Source of the DNA: Pseudoleptotrichia goodfellowii
Lineage (GTDB): Bacteria; Fusobacteriota; Fusobacteriia; Fusobacteriales; Leptotrichiaceae
Assembly: GCF_007990505.1 (NCBI RefSeq)
Contig: NZ_AP019822.1
Span: forward strand, 1,981,568-2,045,567
Reading direction: 5' to 3'
DNA: 64,000 nucleotides
Shown here: positions 56,533 through 64,000 of the stretch, in pieces
How the letters are laid out: every line of letters begins with the position of its first letter
Position numbering within the stretch: the first letter of the stretch is position 1
Made by a program: the position numbers and the translations under genes
The notes under the pieces: generated by a model
Told to the model about the DNA's origin: nothing
The model's input: the letters and a program-made list of their open reading frames with translations, nothing else
Databases searched by the model: none

Positions 56533-57162
56533 TTATTTTTCCAATATGTCAATTATGTCTTTTGTAATTTCTTCCAGTTTTTTCGCTCCGTCTACAGAAT
56601 ATACTTTATTTTGCTTTTTATAATATTCAAGTACGGGAGCTGTCTGTTTATTGTAAACTTCAAGTCTTTTCATTACAGTTTCTTTATTATCGTCTGCTCT
56701 CTGTTCCAAATCTTCTTCTTTTTCATCAACAGGCGGATTGTATTTAATATGATAGATTTTTCCTGTTTTTTTGGAAACTCTTCTTCCTGTGATTCTTTCT
56801 ATAATCTCGTCATCACTCACATCAAGAGCTATTACTTTTTCTATCTTCTTATTAAATTTTTCAAGTATTTTGTCCAATGCCTCCGCTTGAGCCACAGTTC
56901 GTGGAAAACCGTCAAGTATAAATCCTTTTTTACAGTCCGCTTCCTGTAATCTCGCTTCTACAAGCCCGTTTACTATATCATCGGACACAAGATTTCCACC
57001 GTCCATAAGTTTTTTAGCTTCCAATCCTAACGGAGTTTTCTTTGCAATAGCTTCTCTTAAAATATCTCCTGTAGAAATTTGAGGTATTTCATATTTTTTT
57101 ATCAATTCTTTCGCCTGAGTACCTTTTCCCGCTCCCGGAGCTCCAAATAATACTATATTCAT
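56533..57162 (-). CDS. adk: Adenylate kinase
   Basis: This 209-residue kinase equilibrates ATP + AMP with 2 ADP. The P-loop is GAPGAGKGTQA (residues 7-17), followed by ISTGDILREAI and the FILDGFPRTVAQAEAL AMP-site segment. The lid is the long form without zinc cysteines (SKKTGKIYHIKYNPP). It is complete, upstream of map. Confidence 0.97.
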   Translation of the reverse strand: MNIVLFGAPGAGKGTQAKELIKKYEIPQISTGDILREAIAKKTPLGLEAKKLMDGGNLVSDDIVNGLVEARLQEADCKKGFILDGFPRTVAQAEALDKILEKFNKKIEKVIALDVSDDEIIERITGRRVSKKTGKIYHIKYNPPVDEKEEDLEQRADDNKETVMKRLEVYNKQTAPVLEYYKKQNKVYSVDGAKKLEEITKDIIDILEK

Positions 57163-57312
57163 AATTTTAATTTACACGAATCCAGATAAATCGTGTACTC
57201 CTTTCTATATATGTTTTAAATTTATTTTATCACATTTCCAAATAAATTTGAATATTCTAAATCTTTTCATTGAAACATTTCTTTCGATTTACTTTATTTT
57301 CTTCTTTAAAAA

Positions 57313-57981
57313 TTATTCTTTCATTCCTGTTATTACTTTACACAACTTCTTTTCCTCGGGTTTTCCATATAATTTTAAGGGTATAACCATAGGAGGAACT
57401 CCGTTATCAAGTTTTATTAACATATATGAGCAGCTAACTGCATTTATACCTATTCTTTGATTATCCTGATTTACTAAAGTGTAATCTTCTTCCCAATTTC
57501 CACTTAATTTCCCTACTTTTTTATTTTCTATGGCTTTCCATATATTTATTTCCTTTAATAACCATTTTTTTATTTCTTTGCTATTATCGATTTTTTCCCC
57601 CTTAACATAAAAAATTTCAGTATTCTTTATTATTTTTTCCGTTTCAGTAACTGCTCTTATTTTTCTCGGAATTTCTAAGGATAAAAATACAAAATATGTC
57701 GCCAATATTACAAATAATGTAGATATTATTTTTTCTGCTATGAAACTTTTTTTAATCCAGCTTTCCTCTTTTTTTTCAATATTTTTCTTCGCCATTCTTT
57801 TTAATCTAATTTCTACAAATGCTTTATATAACCAGTATCCCAGTATAGAAAGCTGAATAGGCAAAGTTATTAAAAAATTTCTAATCAGCAACGGAACACA
57901 AAATAAAACTATACTTAAAATTTTTTCTATTCTTTTTTTCATTCTTTCTTTTTTCAGCTTTTCTTCATCATATTCGTACAT
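57313..57981 (-). CDS. Unknown membrane protein
   Basis: No family recognised for this 222-residue protein. It has a very charged amino end (YEYDEEKLKKERMKKRIEK), hydrophobic helices near residues 21-50 and 86-105, and a C-terminal domain of about 110 residues with two cysteines (VSCSYMLI, KKLCKVI) that is probably on one side of the membrane. It lies 150 bp upstream of adk on the same strand, where secY is often found in other bacteria, but it is not SecY. Confidence 0.6.
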   Translation of the reverse strand: MYEYDEEKLKKERMKKRIEKILSIVLFCVPLLIRNFLITLPIQLSILGYWLYKAFVEIRLKRMAKKNIEKKEESWIKKSFIAEKIISTLFVILATYFVFLSLEIPRKIRAVTETEKIIKNTEIFYVKGEKIDNSKEIKKWLLKEINIWKAIENKKVGKLSGNWEEDYTLVNQDNQRIGINAVSCSYMLIKLDNGVPPMVIPLKLYGKPEEKKLCKVITGMKE

Positions 57982-58123
57982 TATTTATCCCCTTTTCTAC
58001 AATAATATTTATTTTACCATATTTCAAAATTTTTACAATCTGAAATTTCTCCAAACTATTGTCTTTTTATCCTGAAAGTGTTATTATTTTAATATAATCA
58101 AATGTAAAAGGAGAAAGTTAATT

Positions 58124-59083
58124 ATGCTGTATCCGTTAAAATTTAAAAAAGTATTTATCGAAAAAGTCTGGGGAGGACGTGAATTTGAAACAAAACTGGA
58201 TATGAAACTTCCCGAAAACAGAAAAATAGGAGAATCCTGGGAAATATCCGCTCATCCCAACGGAATGAGTATCGTTGAAAACGGAGAACTTGCAGGTAAA
58301 ACTTTACAGGAAGTTTACGATGAGTATAAAGAAAAACTTGTAGGAAATAAAGTTTACAATGAATACAAAGACAGATTTCCTTTACTTATTAAATATCTTG
58401 ATGTAAATGACAGACTGTCCATACAGGTTCATCCCGATGATGAAACGGCTTTGAAAAATCATAACGAATTGGGAAAAAGTGAATCGTGGTATATTATGGA
58501 AGCAAGTCCCGATGCTGTTCTTATAATGGGAATGAAACCGGGAATTACGAAAGAACAGTTTTTAACAAAAGCCGAAAATAATGATTTTGAAGGATTATTT
58601 GAAGAAAAGACAGTTAAAAAAGGAGATTTCATTGATATTGTGCCGGGAACGGTACACGCTTCACTGAAAGGAAGTGTGCTTTTTGCAGAAATACAGGAAA
58701 ATTCGGATATTACTTACAGAATTTATGATTTTGACAGAACAGAAAACGGTGTAAAAAGAAAACTGCACATTAAAGAGTCTGCAGATACTATAGATTTTGA
58801 TAAAAAAGTAGATATTGTAAATACCGACTTCAAAGAAAATGAAACAAGGAAAAATTTAATCAGAAAAAAATATTATTCTATTGATAAAATAAAAATAAGC
58901 AATACTTTTGATGACAAAAATGATGAAAGTATGATTATTTACTCTATTTTAGAAGGAAAAGGTACGATAACGCAGAAAGATTACTCATTGAAAATTCAAA
59001 AAGGAGAATCGGTACTTGTTCCTCCTCGTATGAATGTAACATTAAAAGGAAACTTTGAAATATTAAGAACCATTATCGAATAA
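58124..59083 (+). CDS. manA: Mannose-6-phosphate isomerase, class I (short type)
   Basis: This 319-residue cupin enzyme interconverts mannose 6-phosphate and fructose 6-phosphate. Zinc-site residues lie in LSIQVHPDDETAL, ESWYIMEA and GTVHASLKGSVL. The opening FKKVFIEKVWGGREFE and GESWEISAHPNGMS are those of Bacillus-type short ManA. It is complete. The next gene, a C-S lyase, follows by 24 bp, so the two are probably co-transcribed although their functions differ. Confidence 0.95.
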   Translation: MLYPLKFKKVFIEKVWGGREFETKLDMKLPENRKIGESWEISAHPNGMSIVENGELAGKTLQEVYDEYKEKLVGNKVYNEYKDRFPLLIKYLDVNDRLSIQVHPDDETALKNHNELGKSESWYIMEASPDAVLIMGMKPGITKEQFLTKAENNDFEGLFEEKTVKKGDFIDIVPGTVHASLKGSVLFAEIQENSDITYRIYDFDRTENGVKRKLHIKESADTIDFDKKVDIVNTDFKENETRKNLIRKKYYSIDKIKISNTFDDKNDESMIIYSILEGKGTITQKDYSLKIQKGESVLVPPRMNVTLKGNFEILRTIIE

Positions 59084-59107
59084 ATTGAAATATGAAAGGA
59101 AAAAGCC

Positions 59108-60280
59108 ATGAAATATAATTTTGATGAAATAATCGACAGAAAAAACAATCATTCTACAAAGTATAACGAACTTATGAAAAAATTCGGCACAGAAGATGTT
59201 ATTCCTCTGTGGATTGCCGACATGGATTTCAGAACCGCAGAACCCGTAGTAAAAGCTCTGAAAGAAAAAGCCGAACATGGACTTTTCGGCTATGTTTACA
59301 GACCTGATGAATATTTTGAAGCATTTATAAACTGGCAAAAAAGACATCATAACTGGAATGTAGATAAAGAACTTCTGAGTTTCAGCATAGGTGTCGTTCC
59401 TGCTCTTGCAGCTCTCGTTAAACAGTTTTCCGAAAAAGGTGACAAAATACTTATTCAAACTCCCGTTTATTCGGAATTTTACGATATTAATCACGATAAT
59501 GAAAGAGTTGTCATCGAAAATAAGTTTATTGAAAAAGACGGCGAATATTCTTTGGATTTGAAAGACTTTGAAAACAAACTGAAAGAACAGCCTAAACTTT
59601 TCATTTGCTGCAATCCCCAAAATCCCATCGGTCGTGTATGGAGCTACGACGAATTGAAAGCTATGGGAGATTTATGTGTTAAATACAATGTTCCCGTTAT
59701 TTCCGACGAAATTCATGCGGATCTTACTTTGTGGGACAATAAACACATTCCTTTTGCAAGTGTTTCAAGGGAAATTGCAGGAAACACTATTACATGCACA
59801 GCTACAGGAAAAGCCTTTAATCTCGCGGGATTACAATGTGCAACTGTAATCTTTAATAATCTACAGGAGAAAAATAAATTCGATAGATTTTGGAAAGACC
59901 TTGAAGTCCACAGAAACAATCCTTTCAATCTTGTAGCTACTATTGCTGCATACAACGAAGGAGAAGAATATCTTGAACAGCTGAAAAAATACCTTGAAGA
60001 CAATATCATGTTTGCTCATGATTATTTTGAGAAAAATATTCCTCAAATAAAACCGAATATTCCTCAGGCTACTTATTTAATATGGCTCGATTGCAGAAAT
60101 TTAGGATTAAAACAGGAAGATCTTGAAGAATTTATGCTGAAAAAAGCTAAACTCGGACTTAATTCGGGAAGAGCTTTCCAAAAAGACCTGGAAGGATTTA
60201 TGCGACTGAATGCCGCATGTCCGAGATCCGTTCTGGAAAAAGCACTGGATCAGTTGAAAAAAGCTATAGAAGAATTATAA
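59108..60280 (+). CDS. MalY/PatB family PLP-dependent cystathionine beta-lyase
   Basis: This 390-residue fold-type I enzyme has the MalY/PatB hallmarks: ADMDFRTAEPVVKAL near residue 38, CNPQNPIGRVWS, ISDEIHADLTL and the PLP lysine in TATGKAFNLAGLQC. It cleaves C-S bonds of cystathionine or cysteine, giving homocysteine or sulfide, pyruvate and ammonia. Sulfide production from cysteine is a known fusobacterial trait. It could also act as an aminotransferase. Ends at the hairpin at 60,327-60,370. Confidence 0.92.
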   Translation: MKYNFDEIIDRKNNHSTKYNELMKKFGTEDVIPLWIADMDFRTAEPVVKALKEKAEHGLFGYVYRPDEYFEAFINWQKRHHNWNVDKELLSFSIGVVPALAALVKQFSEKGDKILIQTPVYSEFYDINHDNERVVIENKFIEKDGEYSLDLKDFENKLKEQPKLFICCNPQNPIGRVWSYDELKAMGDLCVKYNVPVISDEIHADLTLWDNKHIPFASVSREIAGNTITCTATGKAFNLAGLQCATVIFNNLQEKNKFDRFWKDLEVHRNNPFNLVATIAAYNEGEEYLEQLKKYLEDNIMFAHDYFEKNIPQIKPNIPQATYLIWLDCRNLGLKQEDLEEFMLKKAKLGLNSGRAFQKDLEGFMRLNAACPRSVLEKALDQLKKAIEEL

Positions 60281-60326
60281 TAACTGTTATTCGACTTTTA
60301 TCCTGTCTATATTAACCTGATACTTT

Positions 60327-60370
60327 TTACCCGTAATTTATATAACGAAGTTGAGTATAATTGCGGGTAA
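60327..60370 (+). terminator. Terminator after the C-S lyase gene
   Basis: TTACCCGTAATTTATA (60,327-60,342) pairs with TATAATTGCGGGTAA (60,356-60,370) with one G-T pair and a bulge, followed by TTTTTAATATATTTT. Confidence 0.8.
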
Positions 60371-60452
60371 TTTTTAATATATTTTACATAAAGAACATTA
60401 TTTTCCAATTACGTATTTCTGTAATTAAAAGTTTAAAACAATTCGTTCTTTA

Positions 60453-60481
60453 TTGACAAAATAAAACAAAAAAGATATTAT
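60453..60481 (+). promoter_or_regulatory. Promoter of the luciferase-like monooxygenase gene
   Basis: TTGACA (60,453-60,458), a 17 bp spacer and TATTAT (60,476-60,481), with AAGGAGG and the ATG at 60,518 following. Confidence 0.7.
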
Positions 60482-60517
60482 ATTTGTATATAAAATTATA
60501 TTTTAAGGAGGAATAAA

Positions 60518-61522
60518 ATGTCTGAAAACAAAAATATAAAACTGTCTGTACTTAATCTTATTCCTAAATTTGAGGGAGATACTGATATTCAGGCTATACA
60601 GAGAGCCGTAGATTTGATAAAAATCGTCGAAAAATTGGGATATTATCGTTATTGGGTAGCGGAACATCATAATTTTAAAGGCGTTCTAAGTTCCGCAACT
60701 GCAATTATTATCCAACATTTACTCGCAAATTCGGAAAAAATAAGAGTAGGGGCAGGAGGCGTTATGCTGCCTAATCACACACCTTTACAAGTAGCTGAAA
60801 CATACGGTACTTTAGCGACTCTTTATTCTGACAGAGTGGATTTGGGATTGGGAAGAGCTCCCGGAACCGATTCCGATACTGCTGCACTCATTTACAGAGT
60901 TCAATACGTACGGACTGCTAAGTTTATAGAAGCTATTGGAGATTTACAAAGATTTATGGGAGCTGAAGCAGAGCAAAGCATAGTATCCGCTTATCCCGGG
61001 ATAAATACAAATGTGCCGATTTATATTCTCGGAAGCTCTGTAAATTCAGCTCACGTAGCAGGAGAACTCGGATTGCCTTATTCATTTGCAGGGCATTTTT
61101 CTCCCGATGCTGCGGAAGAAGCTATTCAGATATACAGAAATACTTTCGTGCCGTCAAAATATTTAAAAGAACCTTATGTGATTTTGGGACTTCTTGTACA
61201 CGGAGCAGATTCCGATGAAGAAGCCGAAAGACTTTACACGGCAACTCAGCAAGGAATGCTCAAAATAATAAGAGGAGAAAAAGGTCTTTATCCTTTGCCC
61301 GACGAAAACTTTTCCGATAAACTGACTTCAGCCGAAAAGATTATTTTACAGTCAAAAATGGGTATAAACCTTATGGGAACAAAAGGAACCATGAAGAAAA
61401 AATGGGATGAAATAAAAAGAAAATATAACCCTGACGAAATAATGGCAGTCAGCTATATGTCCGAAATTGAGCAACTCAGAACTTCTTATGAAATTTTGGC
61501 TCAAGTTGTAAAAGAAAAATAG
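60518..61522 (+). CDS. LLM class flavin-dependent oxidoreductase
   Basis: This 334-residue luciferase-like monooxygenase (TIM barrel) is of the group whose members begin LSVLNLIPKFEGDT and carry YWVAEHHNFKGVLSSAT, RVGAGGVMLPNHTPLQVAE and DLGLGRAPGTDSDTA. These use reduced FMN and oxygen; the substrate is unknown, and in a mostly anaerobic organism it may serve oxygen or redox tolerance. Transcribed alone from a consensus promoter. Confidence 0.93.
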   Translation: MSENKNIKLSVLNLIPKFEGDTDIQAIQRAVDLIKIVEKLGYYRYWVAEHHNFKGVLSSATAIIIQHLLANSEKIRVGAGGVMLPNHTPLQVAETYGTLATLYSDRVDLGLGRAPGTDSDTAALIYRVQYVRTAKFIEAIGDLQRFMGAEAEQSIVSAYPGINTNVPIYILGSSVNSAHVAGELGLPYSFAGHFSPDAAEEAIQIYRNTFVPSKYLKEPYVILGLLVHGADSDEEAERLYTATQQGMLKIIRGEKGLYPLPDENFSDKLTSAEKIILQSKMGINLMGTKGTMKKKWDEIKRKYNPDEIMAVSYMSEIEQLRTSYEILAQVVKEK

Positions 61523-61655
61523 AAAAATAATTTTTTTATAAATATGATAAAATTATAAAAATAAATTATAATAATTTATTATATTTTTGTTTTTTATGAT
61601 ATATAATTTCTTCACAGGGTAAGGAAAAAGAAATTCAAATTCACAGGAGGAAATT

Positions 61656-62774
61656 ATGAAACATCGAAGTTTACTATTGCTGTTTGCCGTATCTGCGACA
61701 CTTTTTTCTGCAGCTATGGTAATGAAAAACAGCACTGTATCAAAATCCGTGAAAAATACGGAAACAAAAAATATGAATAAAAAGGACGGAATGATGATGG
61801 ACGACAAAAAAATGACAAATAACGATGCAAAAGAAGATATTAGAGAAATATATCTCGCAGGAGGCTGCTTCTGGGGAATAGAAGCTTACATGGAAAGAAT
61901 ATACGGTGTAAAAGATGCCACTTCCGGCTATGCCAACGGAAAAACTACTGAAACTAATTATCAAATGATACATGGTACAGACCATGCCGAAACTGTACAC
62001 GTAAAATATGATGCGAATAAAATTTCTCTTGAAAAATTATTGAAATATTATTTTCAGGTTATAGATCCTACAAGCATAAATAAACAGGGAAATGACAGAG
62101 GAAGACAATACAGAACAGGTATTTATTACACAAATGTTAAGGATAAAGCAGCCATTGTAAAAGAAATTCAGGAACAGCAACGTAAATATTCAGATAAAAT
62201 TCAGGTTGAAGTGGAGCCTTTAAGAAATTATATATTAGCCGAAGAATATCATCAGGACTATTTGAAAAAAAATCCTAACGGATACTGTCATATAGACTTG
62301 GAACAGGCAAATAAAATTATTATAGATCCTAATGACTATCCGAAGCCGAGCGATAAAGAATTACAGGCAAAATTAACTCCGTTACAATACAGTGTTACTC
62401 AAAAGAAAAATACCGAACACTCTTTCAGCAACGAATACTGGGATAATCATGAAGCCGGATTATACGTGGACATAACTACAGGCGAACCGCTATTTTCCTC
62501 GAAGGATAAATATGACTCAGGTTGCGGATGGCCGAGCTTTACAAAGCCTATCGTGAAAGAAGTTGTCACTTATGCCGAAGACACAAGTTTCAATATGGTA
62601 AGAACCGAAGTTTTAAGCAGAAGCGGAAAAGCACACTTGGGACACGTCTTCAACGACGGACCTAAGGACAAAGGCGGGCTGAGATACTGTATAAACAGTG
62701 CATCCATAAAATTCATACCTTTAAAAAATATGGAAAAAGAAGGTTACGGATATTTGATTAACTTAGTTAAATAA
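61656..62774 (+). CDS. msrAB: Fused peptide methionine sulfoxide reductase MsrA/MsrB, exported
   Basis: This 372-residue bifunctional enzyme has an amino-terminal hydrophobic signal or anchor (residues 4-22) and a Lys/Met/Asp-rich linker. The MsrA domain has the nucleophile Cys71 in [13 protein letters not shown] and ends near 215. The MsrB domain starts near residue 240 ([20 protein letters not shown]) and has its catalytic Cys near 347 in [12 protein letters not shown]. It reduces both sulfoxide epimers of oxidised methionine in envelope proteins. First gene of the msrAB-ccdA-thioredoxin-response regulator run; AGGAGG precedes the ATG. Confidence 0.95.
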   Translation: MKHRSLLLLFAVSATLFSAAMVMKNSTVSKSVKNTETKNMNKKDGMMMDDKKMTNNDAKEDIREIYLAGGCFWGIEAYMERIYGVKDATSGYANGKTTETNYQMIHGTDHAETVHVKYDANKISLEKLLKYYFQVIDPTSINKQGNDRGRQYRTGIYYTNVKDKAAIVKEIQEQQRKYSDKIQVEVEPLRNYILAEEYHQDYLKKNPNGYCHIDLEQANKIIIDPNDYPKPSDKELQAKLTPLQYSVTQKKNTEHSFSNEYWDNHEAGLYVDITTGEPLFSSKDKYDSGCGWPSFTKPIVKEVVTYAEDTSFNMVRTEVLSRSGKAHLGHVFNDGPKDKGGLRYCINSASIKFIPLKNMEKEGYGYLINLVK

Positions 62775-62810
62775 AAAACAGATTATTTTATACAAGGAGC
62801 TTTAAAAAAT

Positions 62811-63455
62811 ATGTTTGGACAACAATTATTAATAGGAAGTGTGTTTCTGGCGGGACTTGCTTCATTCTTCTCGCCTTGTATCTTTCCTATTGTTCCCATA
62901 TATTTGGGAATTTTAAGTAAAGGAAAAAGGACAGTGATAAATACATTTTTATTTATATTAGGACTGTCTCTCACATTTGTAAGTTTAGGATTCAGTTTCG
63001 GTTTTCTCGGAAATATTTTTTTCAATGATACTATAAGAATTGTAGCGGGAATAATTGTTATAATCTTAGGATTACATCAAACAGGAATATTCAAATTTAA
63101 ACAATTGGAAAAAACAAAGTTAGTAGAAATTAATACTGAAGGAAAGAGTTCATCATTGGAAGCATTAATATTAGGATTGACTTTCAGTTTAGGTTGGACT
63201 CCATGTGTAGGACCTATCTTAGCCTCAGTACTTGCTCTTTCGGGAGATAAAGGTTCGGCAATATACGGAGGAATGATGATGTTTATTTATGTTATCGGTC
63301 TTGCAACACCATTTATACTATTTTCATTTTTTTCCAAAGAATTATTAAAAAGAACGAAATCTTTAAATAAACACTTAGATAAATTTAAAATCATTGGCGG
63401 AATACTTATTATTTTAATGGGAATTTTACTTATATCTAACAGATTTTATTTATAA
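62811..63455 (+). CDS. ccdA: CcdA-type thiol-disulfide membrane electron carrier
   Basis: This 214-residue protein has six transmembrane helices and the two essential cysteines: Cys23 in SFFSPCIFPIVP and Cys132 in GWTPCVGPILAS. It moves reducing power from cytoplasmic thioredoxin across the membrane to periplasmic thiol proteins. Between msrAB (36 bp) and the thioredoxin-like gene (32 bp), it most likely supplies electrons for MsrAB rather than cytochrome maturation; no cytochrome genes are nearby. Confidence 0.92.
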   Translation: MFGQQLLIGSVFLAGLASFFSPCIFPIVPIYLGILSKGKRTVINTFLFILGLSLTFVSLGFSFGFLGNIFFNDTIRIVAGIIVIILGLHQTGIFKFKQLEKTKLVEINTEGKSSSLEALILGLTFSLGWTPCVGPILASVLALSGDKGSAIYGGMMMFIYVIGLATPFILFSFFSKELLKRTKSLNKHLDKFKIIGGILIILMGILLISNRFYL

Positions 63456-63487
63456 TATGATATAATTATAGAAAGGAACAAAATTTT

Positions 63488-63961
63488 ATGAAAAAGATTA
63501 CTGCATTACTATTAATGATATTGGGCTACAATATTTTAGCTGCCGGAGGTGCTTCATTGAACGGAATTCAATTAAAAGATTTAAACAACAATACTGTTTC
63601 ACTTAGTAAATATAAAGGAAAAAAAGTTTACATAAAAATGTGGGCTTCATGGTGCCCTATATGTCTTTCTGGATTACAGGAAATAAATACTTTAAGCGGA
63701 GAAAAAAATAAAAATTTTGAAGTTGTGACAATAGTTTCTCCGGGACAAAGAGGAGAAAAACCGAAAGATAAATTTATACAATGGTATAAAGGATTAAATT
63801 ACAAAAATATTACAGTATTGATAGATGAAAAAGGAGAAGTTCTTAAAAAGGCTCAAGTTAGAGGTTACCCTTCAAATATAATTCTTGATGCTAACGGAAA
63901 TATTTCCAAAGTATTACCGGGACACTTAAATATAGGACAGATAAAAGGAGCTGTAAATTAA
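63488..63961 (+). CDS. Exported TlpA-like thioredoxin-fold protein
   Basis: This 157-residue protein has a signal peptide (MKKITALLLMILGYNILA) and a TlpA/redoxin-type fold. The active site is WASWCPICL (Cys56, Cys59) and the cis-Pro loop is RGYPSNIILD. It probably shuttles electrons from CcdA to the MsrAB domains in the periplasm. Its stop codon overlaps the region of the next ATG (gap 0), so it is translationally coupled to the response-regulator gene. Confidence 0.9.
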   Translation: MKKITALLLMILGYNILAAGGASLNGIQLKDLNNNTVSLSKYKGKKVYIKMWASWCPICLSGLQEINTLSGEKNKNFEVVTIVSPGQRGEKPKDKFIQWYKGLNYKNITVLIDEKGEVLKKAQVRGYPSNIILDANGNISKVLPGHLNIGQIKGAVN

Positions 63962-64000
63962 ATGTATTCTATTTTAATAGTTGACGATGAACCTATAATA
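63962..64000 (+). CDS. Response regulator, N-terminal fragment cut by the window edge
   Basis: The first 13 codons read MYSILIVDDEPII, the start of a receiver domain with the acidic pair (Asp-Asp-Glu) that binds magnesium. It begins directly after the thioredoxin-like stop. In Fusobacterium nucleatum a two-component system (ModRS) is known to sit with msrAB, so this is probably the regulator of the same module. Output domain not visible. Confidence 0.75.
   Translation, partial: MYSILIVDDEPII

Noticed and set aside
61553-61590. AT-rich near-palindrome before msrAB as an operator
   Set aside because: It consists almost only of A and T, common in this genome, and shows no clear placement relative to a promoter.

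Overview
The window comes from a low-GC, Gram-negative-type bacterium of the phylum Fusobacteriota, most likely the Leptotrichiaceae (Leptotrichia or a close relative). The grounds are AT-rich coding with an outer-membrane gene set (a large LptD-like protein, KdsB for Kdo activation, periplasmic enzymes with Sec signals), strong AGGAG-type ribosome binding sites, and an rRNA operon whose 16S reads like Leptotrichia-type sequence. The genus assignment is by recognition, not by a search.

Layout. 1-3,907: a minus-strand xylose operon (xylF-xylG-xylH and the first codons of xylA). 4,061-11,275: proline biosynthesis (proB, proA, proC) with two unknown membrane proteins between proB and proA, a cytoplasmic alpha-amylase and kdsB. 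11,447-13,398: a cyclase-family gene cut off after about 73 codons by a decayed IS1634-like insertion sequence. 13,460-18,567: a complete minus-strand rRNA operon, 16S-tRNA-Ile-tRNA-Ala-23S-5S-tRNA-Asn, with a consensus promoter. 18,643-33,822: housekeeping and envelope genes (thrS, lptD, an N-acetylmuramoyl-L-alanine amidase, lysS, rlmH, mutL), a MarR-controlled gene pair and an aldo/keto reductase. 33,997-38,113: riboflavin operon ribH-ribD-ribE-ribBA under an FMN riboswitch, followed by a candidate small RNA with its own promoter and terminator. 38,160-48,829: accessory stretch with an M23 peptidase, a two-repeat type II-like CRISPR remnant, a DIP1984-family gene, three unknown genes in a row, a broken tannase-like esterase, a TDT transporter, a C_GCAxxG_C_C protein, an MGMT, tandem duplicated acid phosphatases and brnQ. 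49,020-57,162: the infA-rpmJ-rpsM-rpsK-rpsD-rpoA-rplQ operon and adk-map, which are separated by five unrelated genes. 57,313-64,000: manA, a PatB-type C-S lyase, a luciferase-like monooxygenase, and a methionine sulfoxide repair operon (msrAB-ccdA-thioredoxin-like) running into the start of a response regulator.

How the parts fit. Xylose uptake feeds xylose isomerase. The rib operon is a closed FMN feedback unit. The last operon looks like an extracytoplasmic methionine-repair module: CcdA passes electrons to a periplasmic thioredoxin-like protein, which can re-reduce secreted MsrAB, and a two-component system follows. No complete novel defence or biosynthetic system was found. The most notable unexplained items are the isolated CRISPR-like pair without cas genes, the candidate RNA upstream of mutL, the long inverted repeat at 55,195-55,319 and the trio of unknown genes at 40,128-41,902.
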